From Affinundibacterium nitidum (GTDB lineage: Bacteria; Pseudomonadota; Gammaproteobacteria; Burkholderiales; Burkholderiaceae_D), in contig NZ_JACOFZ010000007.1 of NCBI RefSeq assembly GCF_014284155.1, positions 62,001 through 126,000 of the forward strand: a DNA stretch of 64,000 nucleotides, in the 5' to 3' direction. A model generated the notes under the pieces. That model was given only the letters and a program-made list of their open reading frames with translations, searched no databases and was not told the DNA's origin. Of the stretch, positions 19,448 through 27,406 are shown one piece after another (the first letter of the stretch is position 1; every line of letters begins with the position of its first letter). Both the position numbers and the translations under genes were made by a program.

Positions 19448-20614
19448 ATGAAAAAATTTCTCTCCTCACTCTTGATCGCCTTTTCCAGCAGCGCAGTGTT
19501 ACTCGGCAGCTTTGAGGTTCAAGCACAAAGTTTGCCTAAACCGATTATTGCTGCCAAATCGTGGGTTCTTTTGGACGCCACGAGTAATCAGGTCATCGAT
19601 TCTGAGAATGCCAATTTACAGATTGAACCAGCATCCTTGACCAAAATCATGACCGCCTATTTGGTATTCAATGCCCTCAAGGAAAAACGCTTGGATTTAG
19701 CGCAGCAAGTAACGGTTTCAACACGAGCTTGGAAAGTCGACGCAAGTAGCTCCAAAATGTTTATCGACCCAGCTACGCCGGTGAGTATTAACGACTTACT
19801 ATTTGGCTTGATCGTTCAATCTGGCAATGATGCCTCTGTCGCCTTAGCCGAAGCTGTCGCCGGTAGTGAAGATGCTTTCGTAGTGCAAATGAATCGCGAA
19901 GCGGCGAGATTGGGTATGAAGTCTACGCGTTACGCCAACTCCCATGGCTTACCTAGCCCAGATAACTTCTCCACCGCCAGTGATCTTGCGTTGCTGGCTT
20001 CGCGTTTAATTCTCGACCATCCTGAATTCTACAAAACCTATTACTCCACCAAGAGTTTTACTTATAACAAAATCACCCAAGCCAACCGCAATCGCTTGTT
20101 GTGGCTAGACCCAACGGTCGACGGTATGAAAACAGGTCATACTGAATCTGCGAAGTATTGCTTAATCTCCTCAGCGATTCGTCCGAACGGTAGCGGACAA
20201 CGTCGTTTGATTTCTGTTGTAACAGGAACAGACAGCGACCAAGTTCGCGCGCAGGAAAGTTTGAAACTTTTAAACTGGGGTTTCTTGAATTTTGATACCG
20301 TAAAACTGTATGCGAAAGATCAGGCTGTCGATACTCCAGAAGTGTGGAAAGGTAGCCAAGGCAAAGTCAAAATCGGTTTTACTCAGGATTTATATGTCAC
20401 TTTACCTAAGGGCAGCGCTGCACGTTTGAAACCGGCATTGGAGCGCAAAGATCCATTGGTCGCACCGATCGACAAAAACAGCAAAATTGGTACGATGAAG
20501 ATGATGCTAGATGGCAAACCCGTTGTGGAATTCCCCGTCGTCGCCTTAGAGCAAGTGAGTCAAGCAAGTATTTTTGGCCGAGCTTGGGATTCGATTCGTC
20601 TATTGTTCAAATAA
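19448..20614 (+). CDS. D-alanyl-D-alanine carboxypeptidase (PBP5/6 type)
   Basis: The 388-residue product has a signal peptide (to about residue 27) and the three penicillin-binding motifs: SLTK (63-66), SGN (125-127) and KTG (228-230). The C-terminal beta domain and final amphipathic helix (WDSIRLLF) fit a membrane-anchored class C penicillin-binding protein that trims the terminal D-alanine of peptidoglycan stem peptides. Symbol dacA or dacC would be a guess. A clear terminator follows. Confidence 0.93.
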   Translation: MKKFLSSLLIAFSSSAVLLGSFEVQAQSLPKPIIAAKSWVLLDATSNQVIDSENANLQIEPASLTKIMTAYLVFNALKEKRLDLAQQVTVSTRAWKVDASSSKMFIDPATPVSINDLLFGLIVQSGNDASVALAEAVAGSEDAFVVQMNREAARLGMKSTRYANSHGLPSPDNFSTASDLALLASRLILDHPEFYKTYYSTKSFTYNKITQANRNRLLWLDPTVDGMKTGHTESAKYCLISSAIRPNGSGQRRLISVVTGTDSDQVRAQESLKLLNWGFLNFDTVKLYAKDQAVDTPEVWKGSQGKVKIGFTQDLYVTLPKGSAARLKPALERKDPLVAPIDKNSKIGTMKMMLDGKPVVEFPVVALEQVSQASIFGRAWDSIRLLFK

Positions 20615-20953
20615 AAGAGCAAGCGGATAAATCCAGAATATTAAGGTGCCTGACTGAACACTCCGTCAGGCATTTTTTTATCTGAAGTTTTTTATGCCAT
20701 TAGCAGACCGCCAATTCCTATTTGATAAAGCCTATTTTATGGTCAAAGGAGCATGTTTACTTGCGTATCCGGGTGCTCTGCCTCACACTATTGCTATTCC
20801 ACGTTTGATCCCCATTTGAGATTAAAGCTTCGCATTTGCTTTCAGTAATCTCAACTCTTGGCTAACGCTTGCACACTCAACATACCTCAACAGTCTGATT
20901 TCTATTTGAGCGCGCTGCAATCAAACATTCTCTTTTTACAAAATTTTTTAAAT
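20615..20953. other. intergenic region with terminator and a possible 41-codon frame
   Basis: After the terminator at 20647-20679 there is an open frame of 41 codons from the ATG at 20694 to the stop at 20819 (starting MPLADRQFLF). It lacks a ribosome-binding site and a recognised family, so I do not call it a gene. In many betaproteobacteria a D-amino-acid aminotransferase gene sits between the carboxypeptidase and ybeD; it is absent here. Confidence 0.4.
20647..20679 (+). terminator. rho-independent terminator after the D,D-carboxypeptidase gene
   Basis: An 8-base stem TGCCTGAC / GTCAGGCA (20647-20654 with 20665-20672) is followed by seven T. It ends the carboxypeptidase transcript. Confidence 0.85.
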
Positions 20954-21229
20954 ATGCAACACATTCCACCAGAGCAAAGCCTGATCGAATATCCATGCGA
21001 TTTCCCTATCAAAGTGATGGGAGTGATGCAGGATTCCTTCGCCCAAACCATCGTTGAGGTCGTCATGATTCACGACCCGACTTTCCATGCGGGTAAATTG
21101 GAAATGCGCCCATCAAGCAAAGGTAACTACCTCGCACTAACGATTACCATTCGTGCGATCCATCGCGAACAATTGGACAATATCTATCGCGCGCTGTCAT
21201 CACACCCTATGGTTAAAATGGTGCTGTAA
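20954..21229 (+). CDS. YbeD/DUF493 family protein
   Basis: The 91-residue product contains SLIEYPCDFPIKVMG and the KGNYLALTITIRA segment of the DUF493 (YbeD) family, small ferredoxin-fold proteins usually located just before lipB. The family has an allosteric-domain-like fold and no established role. A TTG 96 bases upstream is in frame, but the ATG at 20954 gives the normal family length. Confidence 0.85.
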   Translation: MQHIPPEQSLIEYPCDFPIKVMGVMQDSFAQTIVEVVMIHDPTFHAGKLEMRPSSKGNYLALTITIRAIHREQLDNIYRALSSHPMVKMVL

Positions 21230-21321
21230 ATCTTGCAGTAATTAACAGCGACAGTCTTTACCCTTATCGCGAAGGGTGAGGGCAGCAAAACACTTGTGAC
21301 AAAAATAAGCAGCACAGCGGT

Positions 21322-21609
21322 GTGTATTTATCGCAAAATCACGCACCTTCGCTTGGGACATGCATTGTGGAAAACCCTTCATCTGAATTACTAGAAAAAT
21401 TGCAGAGTATCGTCGAGCGCCAGAAGCCCGATGCGCGCTTTGTCATTATGGCGCCGATGTTAGGACTCGACACACAGAGCTTCGACCGCTTGGCTACTTC
21501 TTGGCTACAGCAAGGTGGCCCGGGCTTTCTGGTCGATGGCATTCCTTTTCGCAAAGTAATTGATGGCCAGTTTTATATACAAAGACTGACAGTGCGTCGT
21601 CTAGCGTGA
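21322..21609 (+). CDS. small unknown protein between ybeD and lipB
   Basis: An open frame of up to 95 residues lies between the ybeD-like gene and lipB, 15 bases before lipB. The central region (DARFVIMAPMLGLDTQSFDRLATSW, read in parts) looks like a folded protein with a C-terminal beta segment GQFYIQRLTVRR. No family recognised. The start is unclear: GTG at 21322 gives 95 residues, GTG at 21367 gives 80. Its position suggests co-expression with lipB. Confidence 0.55.
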   Translation: MYLSQNHAPSLGTCIVENPSSELLEKLQSIVERQKPDARFVIMAPMLGLDTQSFDRLATSWLQQGGPGFLVDGIPFRKVIDGQFYIQRLTVRRLA

Positions 21610-21624
21610 TCGAGGGTAAGTATC

Positions 21625-22272
21625 TTGGATAATCAAATTATCGTCCGCTATCGTGGCCAAGAAGACTATCAAAAGAGTTTCGATGCGATGCGCACCTTTA
21701 CTGACGCTCGCGATGAACACAGCGCAGACGAATTATGGATCGTTGAACATCCCCCTGTATTTACGCTTGGCCTCGGCGCTGATCGTTCGCATGTGCTGGC
21801 AGCGCATGATATTCCTGTCATACAAACTGATCGCGGTGGCGAAGTGACCTTCCACGGCCCCGGGCAAGTCGTCATTTACTTGATGATAGACCTACGCCGC
21901 CGGCACACCAAAGGCCGTTTGTTCGCTAGAGAATTCGTGTTTAAGATAGAACAAGCGGTGATTGATACCCTTCAGGCGTATAATATCGTCGGTGAACGCG
22001 TCGAAGGTGCGCCTGGAATTTACCTCAAAGAAGGTCAATGGCAAGGTGCAAAAATCGCCGCGCTGGGCTTAAAAGTACGCGCCAATGGATGCACTTATCA
22101 TGGTGTTTCTTTGAATGTCGCCATGGATTTAAGCCCTTTCTCTTGGATTAATCCTTGTGGTTACAAAGGCTTGGCTACCATCGATATGCAAACCCTAGGC
22201 GTAAACGCGCCATTGAATCAAGTCCAACACGCGCTGGCACAACGCTTACAACATTTATTGACCGTCGTTTAA
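21625..22272 (+). CDS. lipB: octanoyl-[acyl carrier protein]:protein octanoyltransferase
   Basis: The 215-residue product carries the LipB signature [12 protein letters not shown] (residues 70-81), the catalytic lysine in [10 protein letters not shown] (143) and the catalytic cysteine in WINPCGYKG (178). LipB transfers octanoate from ACP to lipoyl domains, the first step of endogenous lipoate assembly. The start is a TTG preceded by GAGGG; no ATG fits. LipA follows 16 bases downstream. Confidence 0.96.
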   Translation: MDNQIIVRYRGQEDYQKSFDAMRTFTDARDEHSADELWIVEHPPVFTLGLGADRSHVLAAHDIPVIQTDRGGEVTFHGPGQVVIYLMIDLRRRHTKGRLFAREFVFKIEQAVIDTLQAYNIVGERVEGAPGIYLKEGQWQGAKIAALGLKVRANGCTYHGVSLNVAMDLSPFSWINPCGYKGLATIDMQTLGVNAPLNQVQHALAQRLQHLLTVV

Positions 22273-22288
22273 TTCGTTTTAATCTGCT

Positions 22289-23269
22289 ATGACTACCGAA
22301 AATACACCGCTCGCTGACAATACCAACTACGACCCGACTGAAAAGCAAAAGGGCGCGAGCAAAACTTCTCGTATTCCGATCAAGATTGTGCCTGCAGAAC
22401 GCTTGCCTAAGCCAGATTGGATTCGGGTTAAAGCAGGTTCACCAACGACACGTTTCTACGAAATCAAAGATATTTTGCGTGCAAATAAATTGGTAACCGT
22501 CTGCGAAGAAGCGACCTGCCCCAATATCGGCGAATGCTTTGGTAAAGGCACAGCAACCTTTATGATCATGGGTGATAAGTGCACGCGTCGTTGCCCATTC
22601 TGTGATGTTGGCCACGGCCGTCCAGATCCCCTCGATGAGAATGAACCGCTGAATCTGGCGAAGACAATTGCAGAACTGCGCTTGAGCTATGTCGTCATCA
22701 CCTCCGTCGATCGCGATGATTTACGAGACGGCGGTGCTGCGCATTTCGCTGAATGCATCAAGAAGATTCGTGAACTATCGCCGTCAACACGCATCGAAAT
22801 TTTGACTCCAGATTTCCGTGGCCGCATGGATCGTGCTTTAGAAATCTTGAACATGGCACCTCCTGATGTGATGAATCACAATCTGGAAACAGCACCACGC
22901 CTCTACAAAGAAGCGCGTCCAGGTTCTGACTACGAATATTCTTTAAGCCTACTCAAACGCTTCAAAGAACAGCATCCAAATGTACCGACGAAATCCGGCA
23001 TCATGGTTGGCCTCGGTGAAACCGATGAAGAAATTTTGCAAGTCATGCGCGACATGCGCGCTCACAATGTTGACATGCTCACCATCGGCCAATATCTGGC
23101 ACCAAGTGGTCACCACCTGCCAGTACGTCGTTACGTTCACCCTGACGTTTTCAAAATGTTCGAAGAAGAGGCATACAAAATGGGCTTCGCTCATGCGGCT
23201 GTCGGTGCGATGGTGCGCTCAAGCTACCATGCAGATCAACAAGCACATGGCGTGGGTACAGAAAAATAG
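22289..23269 (+). CDS. lipA: lipoyl synthase
   Basis: The 326-residue product has both iron-sulfur motifs: [12 protein letters not shown] (cysteines 72, 77, 83) for the auxiliary cluster and CTRRCPFC (98, 102, 105) for the radical-SAM cluster, plus the C-terminal RSSYHAD with the conserved serine. It inserts two sulfur atoms into the octanoyl group made by LipB. The gene closes the lip operon and is followed by a terminator. Confidence 0.97.
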   Translation: MTTENTPLADNTNYDPTEKQKGASKTSRIPIKIVPAERLPKPDWIRVKAGSPTTRFYEIKDILRANKLVTVCEEATCPNIGECFGKGTATFMIMGDKCTRRCPFCDVGHGRPDPLDENEPLNLAKTIAELRLSYVVITSVDRDDLRDGGAAHFAECIKKIRELSPSTRIEILTPDFRGRMDRALEILNMAPPDVMNHNLETAPRLYKEARPGSDYEYSLSLLKRFKEQHPNVPTKSGIMVGLGETDEEILQVMRDMRAHNVDMLTIGQYLAPSGHHLPVRRYVHPDVFKMFEEEAYKMGFAHAAVGAMVRSSYHADQQAHGVGTEK

Positions 23270-23290
23270 ACTTCCACCATTCTCAACATT

Positions 23291-23325
23291 AAAAAAGCGA
23301 GTAGATCAAACTACTCGCTTTTTTA
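23291..23325 (+). terminator. rho-independent terminator after lipA
   Basis: A perfect 8-base stem GCGAGTAG / CTACTCGC (23297-23304 with 23311-23318, 6-base loop) is flanked by A's and followed by six T. Confidence 0.9.
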
Positions 23326-23366
23326 TTAAGTGTTCCTTTACATGCCAATTTACACGAAAAATTTCG

Positions 23367-23395
23367 GTAAATTTACACGTCAAATCCTCAAGTTA
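23367..23395 (+). repeat. upstream block, copy A (direct repeat with 23901-23929)
   Basis: This 29-base block begins GTAAATTTA and ends CCTCAAGTTA. The block at 23901-23929 has the same length and the same two ends; by eye 23 of 29 positions match. Both stand upstream of small arginine-rich genes, and the 3' end overlaps the -35 of a sigma-28-like promoter. Confidence 0.7.
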
Positions 23396-23415
23396 GCGCC
23401 TCTTTACACCGATTC
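23388..23415 (+). promoter_or_regulatory. sigma-28 (FliA)-like promoter, gene A
   Basis: TCAAGTTA (23388-23395) and ACCGATTC (23408-23415) are separated by 12 bases, close to the flagellar sigma-28 pattern TAAAGTTT-N11-GCCGATAA, allowing the TCAAG form of the -35 seen in other proteobacteria. It would give a leader of about 85 bases before the gene at 23509. The match is weaker than that of the second copy. Confidence 0.4.
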
Positions 23416-23508
23416 CACAAACATTCTCGCTGGCACGAAAACTGCTGAGATGATTTCAATTCGTTTGTATTCAGCACCACTGTGCGTCAGTAAGTAAAGG
23501 TGAAGTCG

Positions 23509-23778
23509 ATGGTTAGGCCTCGAATCTTTCAATTCTTTGATATGTTTACCGATCACTCTAAGCAGAGTGTGGTCAGCACTTCTGGCAGTCATGCTGGGAC
23601 CAACTCTACGCCTGAAAAACCCACAGAATTCGTTGAACGTCGCAAGATTCCCGATCGTCGCTTAGCAGAACGACGCAAAGTCAACTGCCACCCGTATCTC
23701 GATACCCGCACAAACAATGGTCGACGCCGCAGTTTCGGTCGCCGAGCAACTGACGAAAAAGTCGAAACTCTCATGTAA
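23509..23778 (+). CDS. small arginine-rich protein, paralogue A
   Basis: The 89-residue product begins MVRPRIFQFFDMF and has a C-terminal block (residues 42-82) of spaced Arg-Arg pairs: ERR, DRR, ERR, GRR, GRRA. It aligns without gaps with the gene at 23978-24280 (20 of 41 positions identical by eye over the block). The ATG at 23509 is chosen over a GTG at 23500 because AAAGG precedes it by 8 bases and the N-terminus then aligns with the paralogue. Function unknown; the charge pattern fits binding to nucleic acid, nucleotide or acidic lipid, which is inference only. Confidence 0.65.
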   Translation: MVRPRIFQFFDMFTDHSKQSVVSTSGSHAGTNSTPEKPTEFVERRKIPDRRLAERRKVNCHPYLDTRTNNGRRRSFGRRATDEKVETLM

Positions 23779-23900
23779 GCGGAGACCGCTCAAGGTTTCC
23801 TTTCAGCAAGCTAAATTTGCCTCAAAGTTAACGAGCGGAAACGTTTGATCGAACTTTATTTCCATATGGAATTTTTAGGCGGAAATAAGCGCATAAAGAC

Positions 23901-23929
23901 GTAAATTTAGAAGAAAATCCCTCAAGTTA
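23901..23929 (+). repeat. upstream block, copy B (direct repeat with 23367-23395)
   Basis: Same-length partner of the block at 23367-23395, sharing GTAAATTTA at the left end and CCTCAAGTTA at the right. It lies immediately before the second paralogue's promoter, pointing to a tandem duplication that included regulatory DNA. Confidence 0.7.
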
Positions 23930-23948
23930 ACAACAGAGCTGCCGTTAC
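23922..23948 (+). promoter_or_regulatory. sigma-28 (FliA)-like promoter, gene B
   Basis: TCAAGTTA (23922-23929), an 11-base spacer and GCCGTTAC (23941-23948) match the sigma-28 layout TAAAGTTT-N11-GCCGATAA at most key positions, with exact spacing. A start site about 8 bases downstream would leave a leader of some 20 bases before the ATG at 23978. Confidence 0.55.
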
Positions 23949-23977
23949 TGAGCGGTTAGATTTTCATTCGCAAGGCC

Positions 23978-24280
23978 ATGTCTCCTCTACAAATTTTTCG
24001 CATCTTCGATTATCAGCAGCCGAATAGCATGCAAAACGCTGCACGCCCAAGCCGCGGCAATCCACCTGTTCGAGGGGGACTGAACACGCAATCGGGCACT
24101 GAAGAAACGTTCATTGAACGCCGTCAAATCCAAGATCGTCGCGCCACCGACCGCCGCGAGAAACAGCAATCAACTTTTCTCAATACGCGCAAAACCCAAG
24201 GACGGAGACAAACTGCTGGACGTCGTGCAAGTGATGCCAATATCAAGCTCGATTACCGCCCAATTTCGCTCAAAGGTTAG
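23978..24280 (+). CDS. small arginine-rich protein, paralogue B
   Basis: The 100-residue product begins MSPLQIFRIFDY and carries the same block of spaced Arg-Arg pairs at residues 46-86 (ERRQIQDRR, DRR, GRR, GRRASD), followed by an extra 14-residue tail. It is clearly paralogous to the gene at 23509-23778. The middle (residues 13-44) is Gly/Asn/Pro-rich and probably flexible. There is no signal peptide or membrane segment, so it is likely cytoplasmic. Function unknown; a sigma-28-like promoter suggests expression with late flagellar genes. Confidence 0.68.
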   Translation: MSPLQIFRIFDYQQPNSMQNAARPSRGNPPVRGGLNTQSGTEETFIERRQIQDRRATDRREKQQSTFLNTRKTQGRRQTAGRRASDANIKLDYRPISLKG

Positions 24281-24588
24281 CAGGAGAAATATCGCCTCAA
24301 ATTTCCATATGGCAATTAATTCTTCATTTCGATTTGCATTTCACTTGAATGTCGCAACAGTTTGCGCCGTTTGTCATGAAAATCCCTCAAAAACCGCATT
24401 TGGACTCAATCCTCTTTTGCTAACTGCCTCATCAATTGGTACGATGTAGCCTATTGCATTCTTAATTCTAAAGACTGTTTTTTTTCATGTTGAAAGCAAG
24501 CGATTGTGATCAATCTCAACACTAGAAAAAACTCACCCTTAAAGAAAAAGAAACCAGATCAACATCGTTTTCAAATTGCTTCTCATTT
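24281..24588. other. intergenic region before minC with repeat fragments
   Basis: No gene is seen. It contains TTTCCATATGG (24302-24312), which also occurs at 23859-23869 after paralogue A, and AAAATCCCTCAA near 24379, which echoes the upstream block of paralogue B. These may be remains of a longer tandem duplication. The minC promoter presumably lies at the right end. Confidence 0.45.
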
Positions 24589-25353
24589 ATGCAAAATAGT
24601 CTGACACGTAAGCCCATAGAAATAAAAATATCCACGGTCGTGGCAGTCGCTGTAAGCCTCAATGAATCTGCACTCTCATCGCTTGAGCAAGCACTCAAGG
24701 AAATGACTGGGGGCGCACCCGATTTCTTTGATGACGAATTCGCTATTCTCGATATCGAATCCATTCAAGCTGAAAAACTCGATTGGTCTGCGATCATTAC
24801 TTTATTTAAGACACATGGCTTACACGTTGTCGCTGTGCGTAACGCTGCAGAAGAAGATCACGCTGCGATCCGCTCACACGGTCTCAGTATCGATGTCGTC
24901 AGCAAAGCACGGCCTGAAGTGCCGAAAGAAGTCGCACCGGTTGAAGTAAAGGCTGCGCCCGTCGAAGTTACACCAACGCCGGCACCAGCGGCAGCCGTAG
25001 CGCCAAGTTATATTCCAGCGATGGTGATTGACACGCCAGTGCGAGCAGGCCAACGTGTGTATGCGCGAGGCTGCGATTTAATTGTCACCGCTTCCGTCAA
25101 CAATGGCGCAGAAGTAATCGCCGACGGTAGTATCCACATTTATGCTCCGCTACGAGGTCGTGCTTTAGCAGGTGCTCGCGGCAATACGGAAGCACGTATT
25201 TTCGCCGCAGCGATGGAAGCGGAACTGGTGTCCATTGCAGGCATTTATCGCACTTTCGACAACGGGTTCCCCGAATTCAAAGCTAACCAGCCGGTACAAA
25301 TTAAGCTGGTCGGCGATAGTATAGAAATGACCTCCATGAAGACAGCGAATTAA
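24589..25353 (+). CDS. minC: septum site-determining protein MinC
   Basis: The 254-residue product has an N-terminal MinC domain, a Pro/Ala/Val-rich linker (about 110-140), and the C-terminal beta-helix domain with [20 protein letters not shown] and [17 protein letters not shown], where MinD binds. MinC blocks FtsZ polymerisation away from midcell. It is first in a minCDE cluster, with minD 110 bases downstream. Confidence 0.96.
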   Translation: MQNSLTRKPIEIKISTVVAVAVSLNESALSSLEQALKEMTGGAPDFFDDEFAILDIESIQAEKLDWSAIITLFKTHGLHVVAVRNAAEEDHAAIRSHGLSIDVVSKARPEVPKEVAPVEVKAAPVEVTPTPAPAAAVAPSYIPAMVIDTPVRAGQRVYARGCDLIVTASVNNGAEVIADGSIHIYAPLRGRALAGARGNTEARIFAAAMEAELVSIAGIYRTFDNGFPEFKANQPVQIKLVGDSIEMTSMKTAN

Positions 25354-25463
25354 AAAAAAACTCGCGATCACATGGAATAACAACAGCAAGCATTTTCGTT
25401 TTTTATTGATGTTTATCCTTGATTAGATTTGCATTGATCAAGGTTTTATTGAAGGAGTACTCT

Positions 25464-26279
25464 GTGGCAAGAATCATCGTTGTGACATCTGGTAAAGGCG
25501 GTGTTGGCAAGACCACGTCAAGTGCGAGTTTCGCCTCTGGTCTAGCATTGCGTGGACATAAAACAGCAGTGCTCGATTTCGACGTCGGCCTCCGTAATCT
25601 CGATTTGATTATGGGCTGCGAACGTCGTGTGGTTTACGATTTAGTCAACGTCATTAGCGGCGAAGCGACACTGAACCAAGCGCTGATCAAAGACAAGCAC
25701 TGCGACAATCTCTTCATCTTGCCAGCATCTCAAACGCGTGACAAAGATGCATTGACAGAAGAAGGTGTAGAAAAGGTTCTCAACGATTTGATCGCGATGG
25801 ATTTCGAATATATTGTTTGCGATTCACCAGCGGGCATTGAACGTGGTGCGGTGATGGCCTTAACCTTCGCTGATGAAGCAATTGTCGTGACTAATCCTGA
25901 AGTGTCGTCAGTGCGCGACTCCGATCGTATCTTGGGCATCATTCAGGCCAAATCTAAGCGCGCGCAACAAGGTGGGGAACCAGTCAAAGAGCATTTACTG
26001 ATTACACGTTACTCACCGAAACGTGTCGAGGCTGGCGAGATGCTCTCCTACACAGACGTTCAAGAAATTTTGCGTATTCCATTGATCGGTGTCATTCCGG
26101 AATCTGAAACTGTGTTGCATGCATCTAACCATGGTAACCCAGCTATTCACATGACCGGCAGCGATGTTTCCGAAGCCTATGGCGACGTGGTATCGCGCTT
26201 CTTGGGCGAACAGCCTCCTTTGCGTTTTGTTGATTACGAAAAGCCAGGTTTGCTGCAACGTATTTTTGGAGGTAAGTAA
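25464..26279 (+). CDS. minD: septum site-determining ATPase MinD
   Basis: The 271-residue product starts [18 protein letters not shown] with the deviant Walker A motif (GKGGVGKT, residues 10-17) and ends in the amphipathic membrane-targeting helix [12 protein letters not shown]. MinD binds the membrane as an ATP dimer and recruits MinC. The start is GTG at 25464 with GAAGGAG before it; a longer frame adds 15 unrelated residues. MinE follows after one base. Confidence 0.97.
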   Translation: MARIIVVTSGKGGVGKTTSSASFASGLALRGHKTAVLDFDVGLRNLDLIMGCERRVVYDLVNVISGEATLNQALIKDKHCDNLFILPASQTRDKDALTEEGVEKVLNDLIAMDFEYIVCDSPAGIERGAVMALTFADEAIVVTNPEVSSVRDSDRILGIIQAKSKRAQQGGEPVKEHLLITRYSPKRVEAGEMLSYTDVQEILRIPLIGVIPESETVLHASNHGNPAIHMTGSDVSEAYGDVVSRFLGEQPPLRFVDYEKPGLLQRIFGGK

Positions 26280-26280
26280 G

Positions 26281-26547
26281 ATGGCTTTGCTTTCGTTTTT
26301 GTTCAACAACAAGCCAAAGAGTGCCAGCGCTGCAAAAGAACGCTTGCAGATCATCATTGCGCGTGAACGCAATGGCGGTCGTGAAGGCTACGATTTCTTG
26401 CCTGCGCTACGTGAAGAACTCATCGCCGTTATTTCGAAGTATACCAAAGTAAATCCTGATGACATCAAAGTGTCTCTCGACAAACAAGGTAATCTCGAAG
26501 TATTAGACGTTAACGTGATTCTTCCGGACGCTGAATTGCGCGGTTAA
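26281..26547 (+). CDS. minE: cell division topological specificity factor MinE
   Basis: The 88-residue product begins [22 protein letters not shown], the membrane-sensing N-terminus, followed by LQIIIARER, the MinD-interacting strand/helix, and a C-terminal dimer domain. It stimulates MinD ATPase and drives pole-to-pole oscillation. The start is one base after the minD stop. Confidence 0.97.
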   Translation: MALLSFLFNNKPKSASAAKERLQIIIARERNGGREGYDFLPALREELIAVISKYTKVNPDDIKVSLDKQGNLEVLDVNVILPDAELRG

Positions 26548-26557
26548 TCCATGCAAA

Positions 26558-26618
26558 GGATCGTACTTGTATCGCAGGTACGATCCACAATTGGGATGGC
26601 GCACAAGGGCCATCTTTT
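26558..26618 (+). terminator. two hairpins after minE, probable terminator
   Basis: A perfect 9-base stem (26558-26566 with 26578-26586) lacks a T run. It is followed by a 6-base stem GATGGC / GCCATC (26595-26600 with 26609-26614) and four T. Together they may end the min operon, but the T tract is short. Confidence 0.45.
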
Positions 26619-26656
26619 GTGATTGATTATTAAGTAACGCTATTGACTGAGAACCT

Positions 26657-27349
26657 ATGAGAATTGCCATTCTGGACGACGACCAAAACTTGCTCGATCT
26701 CACTGCGGCAACCTTAAGCAATGCTGGCCACACTTGCCATACTTTTTCCAGTGGTAAAGCGATGATGCATCAGTTGCATAGAGAAAGCTTTGACCTTTTG
26801 ATTCTCGATTGGCATGTACCTGATTTAAACGGTACGGAAATCTTGAAATGGGTACGTGAAAAATTATCGACCACCCTACCTGTGCTGTTCATGACCAGCC
26901 GCTCTGGCGAAGATGACATCGTTGCCGGACTCGCTGCAGGTGCCGACGATTACATGATCAAGCCAATACGTCGAGCTGAGTTAGTCGCCCGCGTACAAGC
27001 ATTACTACGCCGTGCCTACCCCACGCAAACGGCCAGCGAAATTATCAGCTTTGGCCCATACGAGTTTGATATCCGCGCTAGCCGTGCGAAACTCAATGGC
27101 GAAGAAGTCGAACTTACCCAAAAAGAATTTGACCTCGCTTTATTGCTCTTCCAGAATCTCAGTCGTCCACTTTCTCGCGCTTATATTTTGGAAGCAGTTT
27201 GGTCACGCGATATCGAAGTCCCTTCCCGTACCATGGATACGCATATCTCACGCGTACGCAGTAAGCTCGATCTGCGTCCTGAGAACGGCTATCGTCTCGC
27301 ACCTGTGTATAGCTACGGCTATCGCCTCGAACAAATCGGTAAAGAATAA
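26657..27349 (+). CDS. OmpR-family response regulator
   Basis: The 230-residue product has a receiver domain with the acidic pocket DDD (7-9), phosphoacceptor aspartate at about 51 (LLILDWHVPD) and conserved lysine in YMIKPIRRAEL, followed by a winged-helix DNA-binding domain (LTQKEFDLALLLFQN, TMDTHISRVRSKLDLRPENG). It is probably the partner of the CHASE2 kinase at 29170-31623, with a FecR/LysM protein encoded between them. Confidence 0.93.
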   Translation: MRIAILDDDQNLLDLTAATLSNAGHTCHTFSSGKAMMHQLHRESFDLLILDWHVPDLNGTEILKWVREKLSTTLPVLFMTSRSGEDDIVAGLAAGADDYMIKPIRRAELVARVQALLRRAYPTQTASEIISFGPYEFDIRASRAKLNGEEVELTQKEFDLALLLFQNLSRPLSRAYILEAVWSRDIEVPSRTMDTHISRVRSKLDLRPENGYRLAPVYSYGYRLEQIGKE

Positions 27350-27406
27350 ATCATTGATGCACTGGTCAGCTCGCTACATGGCGTACCTGACCAGATCGGA
27401 GAATTC

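Noticed and set aside
20694-20819. A 41-codon frame between the carboxypeptidase and ybeD.
   Set aside because: No ribosome-binding site and no recognisable family; may be a chance frame.
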